Assembly: GCF_030403775.1 (NCBI RefSeq)
Contig: NZ_JAQMWQ010000005.1
Span: forward strand, 234,260-298,259
Origin: Paenibacillus sp. BSR1-1
Lineage (GTDB): Bacteria; Bacillota; Bacilli; Bacillales; Cytobacillaceae
Reading direction: 5' to 3'
DNA: 64,000 bases
Under the pieces are notes generated by a model. It worked only from the letters and a program-made list of their open reading frames with translations. It was not told the origin of the DNA and searched no databases. Numbering within the stretch: the stretch's first letter is position 1; each line of letters opens with the position of its first letter. Positions 53,178 through 63,309 of the stretch are shown piece by piece. A program made the position numbers and the translations under genes.

Positions 53178-53924
53178 TCATTCATCTTTTAAAGTAATAT
53201 ATTGTAGTTCAGAATCTTCCTTTAAGCTGCCAACAAAAACAATCGTGTAGCTTTCATTTCCTTTAAACTGGACTTTAGGCATTGGTAAAATCACCATCCT
53301 GCTGCCTGCTTCCCTCACCTCCAGATCTACAGTCATAGGTGTTAACCCTAAATACTCCGTTGCATGTTTATAAGATACGTTCGGGAAAATCACATCTCGG
53401 TCCTTGACGGCAATATCAAATCCTTTAGTATCCTGTGATAAGTGGATAAAACGGACTTTCGTTTCATTTGTTGGTACTTCAGGTTGATTTTCAAACAGTA
53501 AGAGACGCATTTTCTTAACAGAGTCAATGGCAGCAAGGGTATAGGATTTACCTGACTCGATTGTAATTGTTTTGTTTAAGATGCTGTCCACTAAATTTCC
53601 GGCGGGATAAATATCTATATGGTATTTCCCGGCTTTTAAGGACTGAGCGTTACTTGCACTTTTAAATCCAAGCTCTCGGACTGCCCGGTGCCCATTAATA
53701 TAAATATCAACCTCAGGGGAATCATAGGAGGTGTGGACGAAACGGACCATAGCTTCTTCCTTAGAATGATTCCTCATCATGTACAAGGCTTTGTTCATGT
53801 ATTTCACATGTTTTAAATAGGAATGAATATGAAGGTTTGGGTCAATATATTTATAAAACTGCGCCAGCATATCATACATCGCGGCCCTTTGAAGATAATC
53901 TGAATGTGTTCGCTCTTCTGACAT
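53178..53924 (-). CDS. DUF4397 domain protein
   Basis: A 248-residue protein with two DUF4397-like beta-sandwich repeats: MVRFVHTSYDSPEVDIYINGH near residue 59 and KVRFIHLSQDTKGFDIAVKD near residue 155. An N-terminal helix-rich part (YLQRAAMYDMLAQFYKYIDP) precedes them. No signal peptide is visible, unlike many DUF4397 proteins that are secreted, so the location is uncertain. ATG with a weak GGGAGCTG site. Function unknown; family links to surface adhesion are loose. Confidence 0.8.
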   Translation of the reverse strand: MSEERTHSDYLQRAAMYDMLAQFYKYIDPNLHIHSYLKHVKYMNKALYMMRNHSKEEAMVRFVHTSYDSPEVDIYINGHRAVRELGFKSASNAQSLKAGKYHIDIYPAGNLVDSILNKTITIESGKSYTLAAIDSVKKMRLLLFENQPEVPTNETKVRFIHLSQDTKGFDIAVKDRDVIFPNVSYKHATEYLGLTPMTVDLEVREAGSRMVILPMPKVQFKGNESYTIVFVGSLKEDSELQYITLKDE

Positions 53925-54090
53925 ACGATTCAGCTCCCAGCTAGTTAATTACATCTTAATTTATTCATGCTTTACTAGTCAGGTGCCTATCATCACATTC
54001 CGCAAACTGGATTTTTTGTATTTTTTATAGACAAATGGATAATTTAAACATATACTAGTATCAAATATGCTTGAAAGTGGGTGATGTGCA

Positions 54091-54207
54091 ATGTTAATTG
54101 AAGTGAAGAATGTAAAGCGAGATTTGAATATTGTTTGCACAGCCCAAAATCAACCCGTTTAGGAACTTTGTCTTTATTTTCGTATGCGAATAAAGCCATG
54201 GGCTGTG
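54091..54207 (+). promoter_or_regulatory. Structured leader of rsgA with a short open frame
   Basis: The 332 bp gap before rsgA holds a possible 23-codon frame (54091-54162, with GGGTGATG before its ATG). Its end overlaps an outer stem CACAGCCCA (54138) / TGGGCTGTG (54199-54207) enclosing an inner hairpin CTTTATT / AATAAAG (54172-54195). A T-rich tract follows at 54219-54227. The arrangement recalls an attenuator. A -10-like TATACT lies at 54052. Function is not known. Confidence 0.4.
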
Positions 54208-54256
54208 TGTGCCTATGGTTTTTTGTTTTGAAAAAATATTCGCTGGAGGAATAAAG

Positions 54257-55324
54257 ATGAATTTAAAAACGATTGGTTTAACAGAAACGATTAAAAATAA
54301 TTTTGAACAATTAAAAGGTAGTGACGAATGTCTTCTGGGGCGGGTTGCGCTGGAACATAAACGAATGTACAGAGTATGGACTGAACAGGGAGAATTATTA
54401 TGTGAAGTATCCGGTAAGTTCAGTTTTAATGCTCAGTTAAGAGAGGACTATCCCGCTGTAGGCGATTGGGTATGCTTGAAACCTAGAGTTGCTGAAGGCA
54501 AGGGAACGATCCTTGCTATCATGCCGAGAAATAGTAAATTTTCACGAAAATCGGCAGGAGATACGGCGGAGGAACAAATAGTGGCTGCCAATGTGGATAC
54601 GGTTTTTCTTGTTAATTCCTTAAACGAGGATTTAAATTTACGTAGAATAGAACGGTACCTCTTATTAACATGGGAAAGCGGGGCAAATCCGGTTATCGTT
54701 TTAAGCAAAGCCGACCTTTGCACCAATGTAACCGAGAAGGCGGCGGAGGTCGAAGCGATTGCCTTCGGCGGGGTTCCGGTGATACCTATTAGTGCCGAGG
54801 CAAATGAAGGGTTAGAAAAGCTTGAACCTTTTTTGCAGCCTGGAAAAACGATCGCCTTGCTCGGCTCCTCAGGTGTCGGAAAATCAACTTTAACGAATCG
54901 ATTGCTCGGTGAAGATAAGCAGCTGGTTCAAGAAATTCGTTCGGGCGATGATAAAGGGCGTCATACGACGACACACCGAGAGCTTGTGTTATTGCCAAAT
55001 GGCAGTGTGTTAATTGATACTCCGGGAATGAGGGAGCTGCAGCTTTGGGAAAGTGCAGATGGCCTTTCAGAGACCTTTTCGGATATTGAAGAATTAGCAG
55101 ATTTATGTAAATTTCGTGATTGTCAGCATAAAGATGAGCCTGGCTGTGCTGTTGTGCAGGCCATTCATGAAGGAACACTTTCTTCCGAACGCTTTACGAG
55201 TTACAATAAGCTGCAAAAAGAGCTTGCGTTTATTGAACGAAAATCAGATAAGCGGGCACAAGCGGAAGTCAGAAAGCAATGGAAGAATATTAATAAGCAA
55301 ATAAAGCAGCGAAGTAAATATTAA
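54257..55324 (+). CDS. rsgA: Ribosome-small-subunit GTPase RsgA
   Basis: A 355-residue circularly permuted GTPase. The motif order is G4 (LSKAD), then G1 (GSSGVGKST), then G3 (DTPGM). An N-terminal OB-fold precedes it and a C-terminal zinc-binding motif, CKFRDCQHKDEPGC, follows. It releases late maturation factors from the 30S subunit. Many Bacilli have a second copy; this one is not in the usual prpC-prkC neighbourhood, so it may be the paralogue. ATG 54257 follows CTGGAGGA by 6 nt. A structured leader precedes it. Confidence 0.9.
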   Translation: MNLKTIGLTETIKNNFEQLKGSDECLLGRVALEHKRMYRVWTEQGELLCEVSGKFSFNAQLREDYPAVGDWVCLKPRVAEGKGTILAIMPRNSKFSRKSAGDTAEEQIVAANVDTVFLVNSLNEDLNLRRIERYLLLTWESGANPVIVLSKADLCTNVTEKAAEVEAIAFGGVPVIPISAEANEGLEKLEPFLQPGKTIALLGSSGVGKSTLTNRLLGEDKQLVQEIRSGDDKGRHTTTHRELVLLPNGSVLIDTPGMRELQLWESADGLSETFSDIEELADLCKFRDCQHKDEPGCAVVQAIHEGTLSSERFTSYNKLQKELAFIERKSDKRAQAEVRKQWKNINKQIKQRSKY

Positions 55325-55333
55325 GAGACTTTA

Positions 55334-55368
55334 TACCGGATCAGCAACATGACTGATCCGGTACTTTT
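55334..55368 (+). terminator. Terminator after rsgA
   Basis: TACCGGATCAG / CTGATCCGGTA 11 bp stem followed by CTTTTTT. Confidence 0.88.
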
Positions 55369-55447
55369 TTATATTTCAGTCAGGGAATTTTATTTTTGGA
55401 TTTAGATTTTGTATACTTTTAATCAAAGTAAACGAAGGGGTGGGAAC

Positions 55448-55993
55448 ATGGAAAGGACAAACCAACTAGCTACATTTGCTGGCGGCTGTTTTTGGTGTAT
55501 GGTGAAACCGTTCGATGAACAGCCGGGCATTAGAAGTGTGATTTCCGGGTATACAGGGGGAACTGTGGCAAATCCGACATACCAGCAGGTGTGCAGTGAT
55601 ACAACCGGGCATTATGAAGCGGTTCAAATAACCTTTGATCCTGAGGTTTTTCCATACGAAAAATTGCTTGAGCTGTTTTGGCAGCAAATTGACCCAACTG
55701 ATCCAGGCGGTCAATTCTACGATCGCGGTCAATCGTATCAGACAGCAATTTTCTACCATGATGAGCAGCAAAAGAGACTGGCGGAAGAATCCAAACAAGA
55801 ATTGCAGGCAAGCGGCCGCTTTAACAAACCGATTGTGACACCAATTCTGCCGGCACAAACCTTTTATCCGGCCGAAGAGTATCACCAGCAATATTATAAG
55901 AAAAATCCAGCCCACTACGAACGGTATCATATCGGCTCAGGACGTGCCGGATATATTCAAAGCCACTGGGGGGAAACCAAAAATGAAAAATAA
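55448..55993 (+). CDS. msrA: Peptide methionine sulfoxide reductase MsrA
   Basis: A 181-residue MsrA. The catalytic Cys14 is in FAGGCFWC, followed by GYTGG and the [22 protein letters not shown] signatures. It reduces methionine-S-sulfoxide. ATG 55448 follows AAGGGGTGGG; the extended frame from 55409 has no ribosome site. MsrB overlaps by 11 bp. Confidence 0.93.
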   Translation: MERTNQLATFAGGCFWCMVKPFDEQPGIRSVISGYTGGTVANPTYQQVCSDTTGHYEAVQITFDPEVFPYEKLLELFWQQIDPTDPGGQFYDRGQSYQTAIFYHDEQQKRLAEESKQELQASGRFNKPIVTPILPAQTFYPAEEYHQQYYKKNPAHYERYHIGSGRAGYIQSHWGETKNEK

Positions 55994-56423
55994 AGATTTG
56001 AATCAGTTGAAAAAAGAATTGACACCGATGCAGTTTGAGGTGACACAAAATAATGGGACGGAGCCTCCTTTCCGCAATGAATATTGGAATGAAACACGGG
56101 AAGGCATTTATGTCGATATTGTTTCCGGTAAGCCGCTGTTCAGTTCCCTCGATAAGTTCGATGCCGGCTGCGGCTGGCCGAGCTTTACCAAGCCGATTCA
56201 TGAGGATGAAGTGACCGAGAAGCAGGATTTCAGCCATTTTATGATTCGAACCGAAGTAAGGAGCACATCGGCAGATTCTCATTTAGGCCATGTGTTTAAC
56301 GATGGCCCAAATCCAACTGGGTTACGGTACTGCATTAATTCCGCCGCCCTTAAATTTATTCCAAAGGATAGATTAGCAGAGGAAGGCTACGGAGAATATT
56401 CAAAACTATTTGAAGTAAAATAA
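55983..56423 (+). CDS. msrB: Peptide methionine sulfoxide reductase MsrB
   Basis: A 146-residue MsrB. The motif GCGWPSF, the HLGHVF segment and [11 protein letters not shown] with the catalytic Cys are all present. It reduces methionine-R-sulfoxide and so complements MsrA. The ATG 55983 (MKNKDLNQ) follows GGGGGAAACC and lies within the end of msrA. The Cys-x-x-Cys zinc pairs of many MsrBs are absent. Confidence 0.93.
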   Translation: MKNKDLNQLKKELTPMQFEVTQNNGTEPPFRNEYWNETREGIYVDIVSGKPLFSSLDKFDAGCGWPSFTKPIHEDEVTEKQDFSHFMIRTEVRSTSADSHLGHVFNDGPNPTGLRYCINSAALKFIPKDRLAEEGYGEYSKLFEVK

Positions 56424-56447
56424 AAGCCGCTAATGCGGCTTTTTTTA
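56422..56447. terminator. Terminator after msrB
   Basis: AAAGCCGC / GCGGCTTT hairpin with TAAT loop and long T-run. Confidence 0.8.
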
Positions 56448-57041
56448 TGCATTATTTCCATTTTGCTTACTTGAGGAGGTCATTCCGCCAGATAGGACGA
56501 ATTTCATCGCATCCTCCGCCTTCACCTCAATCACTTCAACCTGTTCCTTAGGAACTAAAAACGTAAATCCGGCAACTTGAAAGGTTTGCGGAATATAAAC
56601 CGCGACATGGTCTTTAAGCGGGTCATGGAAGCTTTCCAACTGTTCTGATGTAATAAAACCAACACTTTTCATTTCCGTTCCAGGAAGCGTGACAAGGGCA
56701 ACCTTGGAAAAAGATTTCTTCTCGCCAAGAAACGATTGAACGGTGTCTTTAATTACGGAGTAAATCGTTTTGACGACGGGAATTTTTTCGAGAAGCTTAT
56801 CAATTAGTTTAATAATCTTCCCAGTTATATATTTCGTAGACATCCAGCCTAAAAGAGTTATTAATACGATAGTAGTCAGTAAGCCGATTCCAGGTATGTA
56901 ATCATCTTTAAAAAAAGGCTTTAGCGTATTCCCAAGCAGACTATCTAAAAACATAAAGGTTTTATAAATCACATAGATCACAAGAATGATTGGCACAATC
57001 GTTAGAATGCCGTTTATAAAATTTTTCAATATGGATTTCAT
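56445..57041 (-). CDS. DUF502 family membrane protein
   Basis: A 198-residue protein with two N-terminal membrane helices (FINGILTIVPIILVIYVIYKTF and GIGLLTTIVLITLLGW). Family motifs IPVVKTIYSVIKDTVQSFLGEKKSFSKV and VGFITSEQ are visible. DUF502 proteins are widely conserved and uncharacterised. ATG 57041 has TAGGTG; the longer frame to 57074 lacks support. It converges on msrB. Confidence 0.82.
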   Translation of the reverse strand: MKSILKNFINGILTIVPIILVIYVIYKTFMFLDSLLGNTLKPFFKDDYIPGIGLLTTIVLITLLGWMSTKYITGKIIKLIDKLLEKIPVVKTIYSVIKDTVQSFLGEKKSFSKVALVTLPGTEMKSVGFITSEQLESFHDPLKDHVAVYIPQTFQVAGFTFLVPKEQVEVIEVKAEDAMKFVLSGGMTSSSKQNGNNA

Positions 57042-57159
57042 CAAATCACCTACAAATTTATCATTGTCTTTCATAATATAGGCGAATGCACAGACAGGTC
57101 AAGTACCTAGTTCATAAAGTAACAAGGGAAAGAACAATTACTTAAGGAGTGATTCTTTT

Positions 57160-57324
57160 ATGCATTATGGTCATGGATTCGGTTATGATGGCTGCTGCGG
57201 TTATCCCGGAGTAGGTTACGGAGGAGTAGGTTTTGGCGGAGTAGGATGCGGGTTTGGAGGCTTTGCCTTAATCGTTGTTCTATTTATCTTGTTAATCATC
57301 ATTGGTGCAAGCTGGGCTTATTAA
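57160..57324 (+). CDS. YjcZ-family small sporulation-type protein
   Basis: A 54-residue protein with a Gly/Tyr-rich N-terminus ([19 protein letters not shown]) and a C-terminal hydrophobic helix ([19 protein letters not shown]). This is the YjcZ form of tiny Bacillus proteins, some made in sporulation. ATG with CTTAAGGAG 8 nt upstream and a terminator directly after support a real gene. Confidence 0.75.
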   Translation: MHYGHGFGYDGCCGYPGVGYGGVGFGGVGCGFGGFALIVVLFILLIIIGASWAY

Positions 57325-57332
57325 AATGTAAA

Positions 57333-57357
57333 AAGGCTGACTCGAGGAGTCAGCCTT
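57333..57357 (+). terminator. Terminator after the YjcZ-like gene
   Basis: AAGGCTGACTC / GAGTCAGCCTT perfect 11 bp stem. Confidence 0.8.
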
Positions 57358-57506
57358 AGGTTTTGTTCTAACATTCAGACTAATAACCAAAACACGAACG
57401 TTATATACATATTGTAAGAAATAGTTCGTATTTATTGTTGACGGATGGGGAAATGCATGCTATATTTACCAATGTTGAGTAAAACGACTTTGGAGGTAAT
57501 TGGACA

Positions 57507-58973
57507 ATGAATACGAGATATGATGTGATTGTAGTGGGGGCTGGCCCTGCAGGGATCTTCGCCTGCTATGAACTTACACTAAAAATGCCGAACGCAAAGG
57601 TTTTATTAGTTGATAAAGGACATGATATTTATCGACGTAATTGCCCAATTTTACAAAAGAAAATTGAAAAATGTCCGCCGGCTGCAGGGAAAAAGGATTT
57701 TGCCGGATGCTTGCCTGCCTGTTCGATTACAAATGGGTTCGGTGGTGCTGGTGCCTATTCGGACGGGAAGTTTAATATCACAAGTGAATTTGGCGGCTGG
57801 ATGACGGATTATTTGCCAGACTCTCAAGTAGTAGATTTAATTCGCTATGTGGACGAGATTAATTTACAGCACGGGGCTACCCAAAGTATTACTGATCCGT
57901 TAACCGAGGAAGTAAAGGATATCGAACGCCGCGGCTTTGCTGCAGGACTTAAGCTGCTGCGAGCCCAGGTTCGCCACTTGGGTACGGAACAGAACCTTGA
58001 AATCTTGAAAAGTATTTTTGAATATTTAAAAGATAAGATTGAGATGAAATTTAAAACAGAAGTTGAAGATCTTCTTACAGAAAAAAATCCGGACGGTCAT
58101 GTGGTTAAGGGAATTAAACTAAAAGGCGAGCAAAATATTTACGCTGATAAAGTAATCATCACTCCAGGCAGAGACGGTTCTAAATGGCTTTCCGATATTT
58201 TGAAAAAGCGCAGATTAAAGATGATTAGCAACCAAGTTGATATTGGTGTCCGCGTGGAAACTTCTAATATTGTTATGCAGGAAATCAATGAGCATTTATA
58301 TGAAGGGAAATTTGTTTTTAATACATCTGTCGGAACCAGAGTGCGTACGTTCTGCAGCAATCCATCAGGCCATGTTGTGGTGGAAAACCATTCTGGTATC
58401 ATGCTGGCAAATGGCCATGCATACAAGGATCCAAAGCTAGGCAGCCCGAATACGAACTTTGCCCTGCTAGTCTCACACACATTTTCCGATCCGTTTGATA
58501 AGCCGAATGAATATGCGCATGAAATTTCCCGATTGGCAAACAGCCTATCGAATGGCGGATTAATCGTCCAAAAATATGGCGACATCTTAAAGGGAAGAAG
58601 ATCAACTGATAAACGTATTAAAGAGGGATTCCTAGAACCAACATTAAAAGAAGCGGTACCTGGCGACCTTGGATTAGTCCTTCCTTATAACACATTAAAG
58701 AGTTTAATAGAAATGACAGAGGCATTGAATCAAGTAACACCTGGTCTTGCATCCGAACATACCTTGTTCTATGGTGTGGAAGCGAAATTCTATTCCGCCA
58801 GACCAAAATTAAATGACCGATTTGAAACAGAAATCAGCGGCCTGTATGTTGGCGGCGATGGTGCCGGTATAACAAGAGGGCTCGCCCAGGCAAGCGCCTG
58901 CGGCGTCTGGATTGCAAGAGACATTATCGAAAAAACTGTAACGGAACAAAAGAAAGAAATAGTAATGACTTAA
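57507..58973 (+). CDS. FAD-dependent oxidoreductase
   Basis: A 488-residue flavoprotein. The N-terminal dinucleotide fold DVIVVGAGPAGIFA and the C-terminal GLYVGGDGAGITRGLAQASACG give FAD binding. A Cys-rich segment (RRNCPILQKKIEKCPPAAGKKDFAGC) follows the first fold. The family is annotated as uncharacterised FAD-dependent dehydrogenases; substrate unknown. ATG with TTTGGAGG. Monocistronic with a terminator behind it. Confidence 0.85.
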   Translation: MNTRYDVIVVGAGPAGIFACYELTLKMPNAKVLLVDKGHDIYRRNCPILQKKIEKCPPAAGKKDFAGCLPACSITNGFGGAGAYSDGKFNITSEFGGWMTDYLPDSQVVDLIRYVDEINLQHGATQSITDPLTEEVKDIERRGFAAGLKLLRAQVRHLGTEQNLEILKSIFEYLKDKIEMKFKTEVEDLLTEKNPDGHVVKGIKLKGEQNIYADKVIITPGRDGSKWLSDILKKRRLKMISNQVDIGVRVETSNIVMQEINEHLYEGKFVFNTSVGTRVRTFCSNPSGHVVVENHSGIMLANGHAYKDPKLGSPNTNFALLVSHTFSDPFDKPNEYAHEISRLANSLSNGGLIVQKYGDILKGRRSTDKRIKEGFLEPTLKEAVPGDLGLVLPYNTLKSLIEMTEALNQVTPGLASEHTLFYGVEAKFYSARPKLNDRFETEISGLYVGGDGAGITRGLAQASACGVWIARDIIEKTVTEQKKEIVMT

Positions 58974-59003
58974 GCCCGCTTTGTAGCGGGTTTTTATTTT
59001 TTT
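58974..59003 (+). terminator. Terminator after the FAD oxidoreductase
   Basis: CCCGCT / AGCGGG hairpin followed by a T-rich tract. Confidence 0.75.
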
Positions 59004-59081
59004 TCTGGAATTCTCTAGGAATGTAGAGCATTTTTTAATATGCTAGACTAAAAGAAATGGTTTCGAATGCAGAGGTGTAAA

Positions 59082-62000
59082 ATGACGATTATTACTCAAC
59101 TTAAAGCCCTTTATGAACAAAAACAATTCTATCAGGCCCTTGAGGTATTGAATGGCGAAATTTCTCGTTTGAAATCTTTCCGATACACTGATTTGAAAAA
59201 GGAACTTGAAAAAATAGAGTCCGCAGAGGATTTTAAAATAATTCTTAAGATTACTGACCATTTTTTAATGTACAACTACAGTGCCTTTATCGTCCGGTAT
59301 GCCTACAGGCGATTTCAGAATCTTTTAACAGCCTCCTGGTATTGTGAAGAATTATTGGATGGCGGGAGACCCTTAGAGGCAGAAGATATCATTACACGAT
59401 TCATAACTGAAAGTAAGGAAAATATTCACGAAAGTGAAAGCCTGGAAAGAGCGTGTTTTTCCAAGATTCGTTGTTTATTAGAAATGAAACGCTACAAGGA
59501 GATCGAGCCGTTACTTGAAAAGCTGAAAGAATCTTCGAGGCCTATTGAGGATAAGCTTGGGTATATTCAGTTGCAAATGGGGAATCGAGACAAGGCAGAA
59601 GAATATCTGCAAATGGGTTTAAAGGATCCAGAGCGAGGCCGTTACTGTTACTTGCTATTATCCGATTTATATTCAGCCAATGGCCGCCCCACTGAAGCAT
59701 TAAAACTGATAGAGGAAGGGGAAAAGCAATACCCAGAAACGCCTGCTTTTCTGGTGGAAAAAGTAAAACGCTATCGAGACCTTGGAAAGCCAAGGGAAAT
59801 GCTGGAAGTGATCAAGCAATTGAACGATTGCATTTCGCTAAATGTCTATCAAAAGTATTTCAGTCATTTGACTGGGAATGCCTACTATCAAATAGAGGAT
59901 TTCACCCGACTGGAAGCCTTCATACAAGAGGAACGCTTAAAATCTTCCCTTTTTGAACGAAAAAAAGAAGATGGAGAGTTAATCAAGCTAAAGATAAGGC
60001 CCATCGTTCAAAAGAGCAATTATTGCGTCCCGGCCAGTTTAGAAATGATCCTTAATTCTTACGGGATGAAAATCACGCAGGATGAAATTGCCACCCATAT
60101 TTTTGATTTTACAGGCTCCAGATTGTCGACCACAGTTGCCTATCTTGAAAAGCTTGGGTTTTCCTGCCGATACTTTATTGGTAACAAGGAGCGGTATGTA
60201 CAGTTATTAAAGCAGGGCATTCCTATCCTTTTGAGTGTTGATTTTGAACATTCATCCCATGTACAAGTAATGACGGGCTATGACAGCCGCTTTGACTTTT
60301 ATCATATACAGGACCCAAACATGCTGGAAGGGCTGTATGTTTCGAGCGAAGAGCTTCAAAAAGCCAATCGCGCAACCAGTTATATGTCAATTGTTGCGGT
60401 GCCTAATGCAAGAACTGAGGAGATAGCCTTTCTTTCCCTTAAAGAGGACTCCTATTTTCGGACACTTCATGATTTCGGTGAAAAAATGGAGGAGGATGAA
60501 AATAGATCCAAAGACTTGTTTTTTCAATTTTTGCAAGAAAACATTGAAATTCCGTACACTCCCATATATGTCGTAAAGCATTTTTCCTTTGATGAATATG
60601 GAGATTTTATCATTGCCTGTGCAGAAAGGATTTTACTTGAATATCCAGAGAGTGATTTCTTTAATCTCCATGTTTCACAGGCCTATTTAAGATTGTCAAA
60701 AATGGAACTTTCCGAGCGTCAGCTTTCCAAAACGAACCGGAAAACATTTAGTACCTTATATCATTTTTTAAAGGGCAGAATTTCACTCTATTTTGACCAA
60801 CATGAAGAAGCAGCCCGTTACTTCAGAAACTCGCTGCAACTTGACCCTGATCAATATTATACTTGGAGCTATCTAGCACTTTCCTATCTATATCAAAAGG
60901 ATATCGTTCAAGCCGAGTTATTTTCAAAGATTAGTATGATGCTTGCTCCAGACGACCGCTTTATCCGATTGAACCATGCAGCAGTCTTAATGGAAAAGAA
61001 CGAGAATGAAAATGCCCGGATGCTATATAATGCGCTTATCAAAGACGAACCTAAGGATGCCCATGCCTGGTATGAGAGAGCACGTCTAGATCAAAAATTA
61101 GGAAAACACAGGAAGGCCTTAAAAGGGTACCTAATGTCTATGAAATTAGACCATGAAGCCCCTTATGCCTATCTTGCTGCCGCCGACTTGTTTGAGGTGG
61201 AATTTGATCAGTTGGAAAAGGCGGAGGAAATACTGTTATCTGGCATACAATCGGCAAAATCCTCTCAAGTATATATCCGGCTAGGGGAATTATATAGGAA
61301 CCAAGAAGAATGGTCAAAAGCAATCAATATTTATCAAACTTGTATAAGTTTATTTCCTGATGAGCGATTTGCCTATTTAGGAATGGCAGAATCGATGGCA
61401 AGTGATGACCATAAAAAAGAAGCTGTTCAATATTTAAAAAAGCATGCAGGACGTTTTGAAAAAGATAGTGAATTTTTAATTAACTGTGGCAGGATATTTG
61501 CTGACTGGGCAAAAGAGGAGGAGGATCTACCGTTATTAGAGGATGGGTTAAAGCTTTTTGAAGACGGGATGGAATTTATTCACTCCAATCTGTATGATGC
61601 ATTAGAACTCTATGCGGGATTGGTGGAAGAAACACCCTTCGTTGACAGGGCGATAAAATTCCTCTCTGAAAAATCAGCACAACATCCTAATAATGTTGAA
61701 TTTAAATGTTTTCAAGGGGCTTTATATGAAGAAAAACAGCAATATGCTCAAGCGATTGATGCGTACAAATCCGCTTTAAAAGTTAGAGCAGATTCCTTTC
61801 CTTATTACCGTCTGGGTGAGGTTTACTTTAATCTGAATCAGCTTGATTTTGCGAAGGATGCCTTTAAGAAGTGTTTAGAGCTGGATGCAAAAGTCGACCA
61901 TGCTTATCTGAAGCTAGCGGAAATAGCATTATACCAAGATAAGCGGGAAGAAGAGGCAGACTATTTACTTCGTCTTTTGGAAATTGCCCCGATCAATGTA

Positions 62001-63251
62001 AATGTGGAATACTTGACCTCGATTATGGATGAGGAAGGATTGCATAATTTATTAAACAAGCTTGAAAATTTGCAAGGCCCGTTCCCGGAGGTGTGGAGAC
62101 TCGATATGCTGGCCTACACACACGGAGCGCTTGGAAATATAAAAGCAGAAGAGAGTACTTTAAAGGAAGCATTGGAAATTGAACCGGAACAGCCAGAACT
62201 GCTTCACCACCAAGCCAAGCTGTTAATTAAACAGAAAAAGTGGGAAGAGGGTTCTTTACGACTTAAACATCTTTTAAATAAGTATAACGAGGATGAAGAT
62301 TTATTTAAAACGCTTATCCAATTTACCGCAGCTTCTAATCGTTGGGCGGCTCTTGAGGATTTCCTTCATCAATTCAAAGGAACAAACGAAGAAAAGGCTT
62401 CTATGTTCCTGTTAGCTGGTGAAACTGTTGAAGAGCATTTTAAAGAAGCAGACTGGTTGGACGAGGATGAAGGGAATGTTTTTACTCGGTTTGTCCGAAA
62501 GCTGAAAAATCGATTTAAACAAATGAGAATATTTGGTACAGCAATCGAGTTGTACGAAACGGCTATTAAATTGGCTCCTGACAATCTGAATCTTGTAAGC
62601 CGATTTGCTAAGTTTTATGAGGATTTTGATTTAATGGATGACTCTATTAAGGTGTTGCAGAAAGCTCTATCCGCTGCATGGGATGAAAAGATTGCCTATC
62701 AATTAGGCATGATTTATTTGGATTCCAAGGACTATCAATCGGCATTCCCATTGTTTGAAAAATGTTTACAGCAGGATCCTGAAAATTCCCACGTTCAAGC
62801 AGTTTCTGCCTATATTATTGGAGAAAAAGGAGACATAACAGAAGCTGAAAAAAGAATGAAACAGGTAATTGCTGATAATCCATTTGAAAATCATGCCCAT
62901 TCCTATTTAGGCAGATTGTTAAATAAACAAGGCAAATATGCTGAGGCTAAGGAACTGCTTGAAAAAGGAATGGAAATCCATCCCTTTGACTCCTCCATTA
63001 GACTGCAGCTAAGTGTTACGTTGAGTTACTTAGATAAAAATGAAAAAGCATTAGACATGATTAATCAGGTTTTGGAAATGGAAGATGAAAATTTACTTGC
63101 TCATTACAACAAGGCTTGTTATTTAGCGTTACTTAACCGTACCACTGAAGCACAGCATGTGCTTGATTTCGTAATCGAAAATGAAGAGACAGACTATTTC
63201 CGCCAGTTAGCGGAACAGGATGAAGATTTAGTTAAGTTAAAAATAGGATGA
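59082..63251 (+). CDS. Giant TPR protein with embedded C39-like peptidase domain
   Basis: A 1389-residue cytoplasmic-looking protein without signal peptide or membrane helix. Residues about 1-290 and 470-1389 are helical TPR-like repeats (for example YTWSYLALSYLYQKD, YYRLGEVYFNLNQLDFAKDAF). In between lies a C39_2-type papain fold: Cys315 in NYCVPASLEMILNSYG, His393 in SSHVQVMTGYD and Asp411 in IQDPN. All three catalytic residues are present, so it may cleave peptides or isopeptides. Partners are unknown. ATG 59082 follows AGAGGTG; upstream codons from 59067 are unlikely. Single gene with own terminator. Confidence 0.85.
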   Translation: MTIITQLKALYEQKQFYQALEVLNGEISRLKSFRYTDLKKELEKIESAEDFKIILKITDHFLMYNYSAFIVRYAYRRFQNLLTASWYCEELLDGGRPLEAEDIITRFITESKENIHESESLERACFSKIRCLLEMKRYKEIEPLLEKLKESSRPIEDKLGYIQLQMGNRDKAEEYLQMGLKDPERGRYCYLLLSDLYSANGRPTEALKLIEEGEKQYPETPAFLVEKVKRYRDLGKPREMLEVIKQLNDCISLNVYQKYFSHLTGNAYYQIEDFTRLEAFIQEERLKSSLFERKKEDGELIKLKIRPIVQKSNYCVPASLEMILNSYGMKITQDEIATHIFDFTGSRLSTTVAYLEKLGFSCRYFIGNKERYVQLLKQGIPILLSVDFEHSSHVQVMTGYDSRFDFYHIQDPNMLEGLYVSSEELQKANRATSYMSIVAVPNARTEEIAFLSLKEDSYFRTLHDFGEKMEEDENRSKDLFFQFLQENIEIPYTPIYVVKHFSFDEYGDFIIACAERILLEYPESDFFNLHVSQAYLRLSKMELSERQLSKTNRKTFSTLYHFLKGRISLYFDQHEEAARYFRNSLQLDPDQYYTWSYLALSYLYQKDIVQAELFSKISMMLAPDDRFIRLNHAAVLMEKNENENARMLYNALIKDEPKDAHAWYERARLDQKLGKHRKALKGYLMSMKLDHEAPYAYLAAADLFEVEFDQLEKAEEILLSGIQSAKSSQVYIRLGELYRNQEEWSKAINIYQTCISLFPDERFAYLGMAESMASDDHKKEAVQYLKKHAGRFEKDSEFLINCGRIFADWAKEEEDLPLLEDGLKLFEDGMEFIHSNLYDALELYAGLVEETPFVDRAIKFLSEKSAQHPNNVEFKCFQGALYEEKQQYAQAIDAYKSALKVRADSFPYYRLGEVYFNLNQLDFAKDAFKKCLELDAKVDHAYLKLAEIALYQDKREEEADYLLRLLEIAPINVNVEYLTSIMDEEGLHNLLNKLENLQGPFPEVWRLDMLAYTHGALGNIKAEESTLKEALEIEPEQPELLHHQAKLLIKQKKWEEGSLRLKHLLNKYNEDEDLFKTLIQFTAASNRWAALEDFLHQFKGTNEEKASMFLLAGETVEEHFKEADWLDEDEGNVFTRFVRKLKNRFKQMRIFGTAIELYETAIKLAPDNLNLVSRFAKFYEDFDLMDDSIKVLQKALSAAWDEKIAYQLGMIYLDSKDYQSAFPLFEKCLQQDPENSHVQAVSAYIIGEKGDITEAEKRMKQVIADNPFENHAHSYLGRLLNKQGKYAEAKELLEKGMEIHPFDSSIRLQLSVTLSYLDKNEKALDMINQVLEMEDENLLAHYNKACYLALLNRTTEAQHVLDFVIENEETDYFRQLAEQDEDLVKLKIG

Positions 63252-63309
63252 AACTAAAACTGTCCTATGATAAATGATTTTTCGAAAAACAAATTTTATA
63301 ATTTCATTT

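Noticed and set aside
54789..55178. 129-residue antisense frame in rsgA
   Set aside because: Shadow of the coding strand; no start signals.
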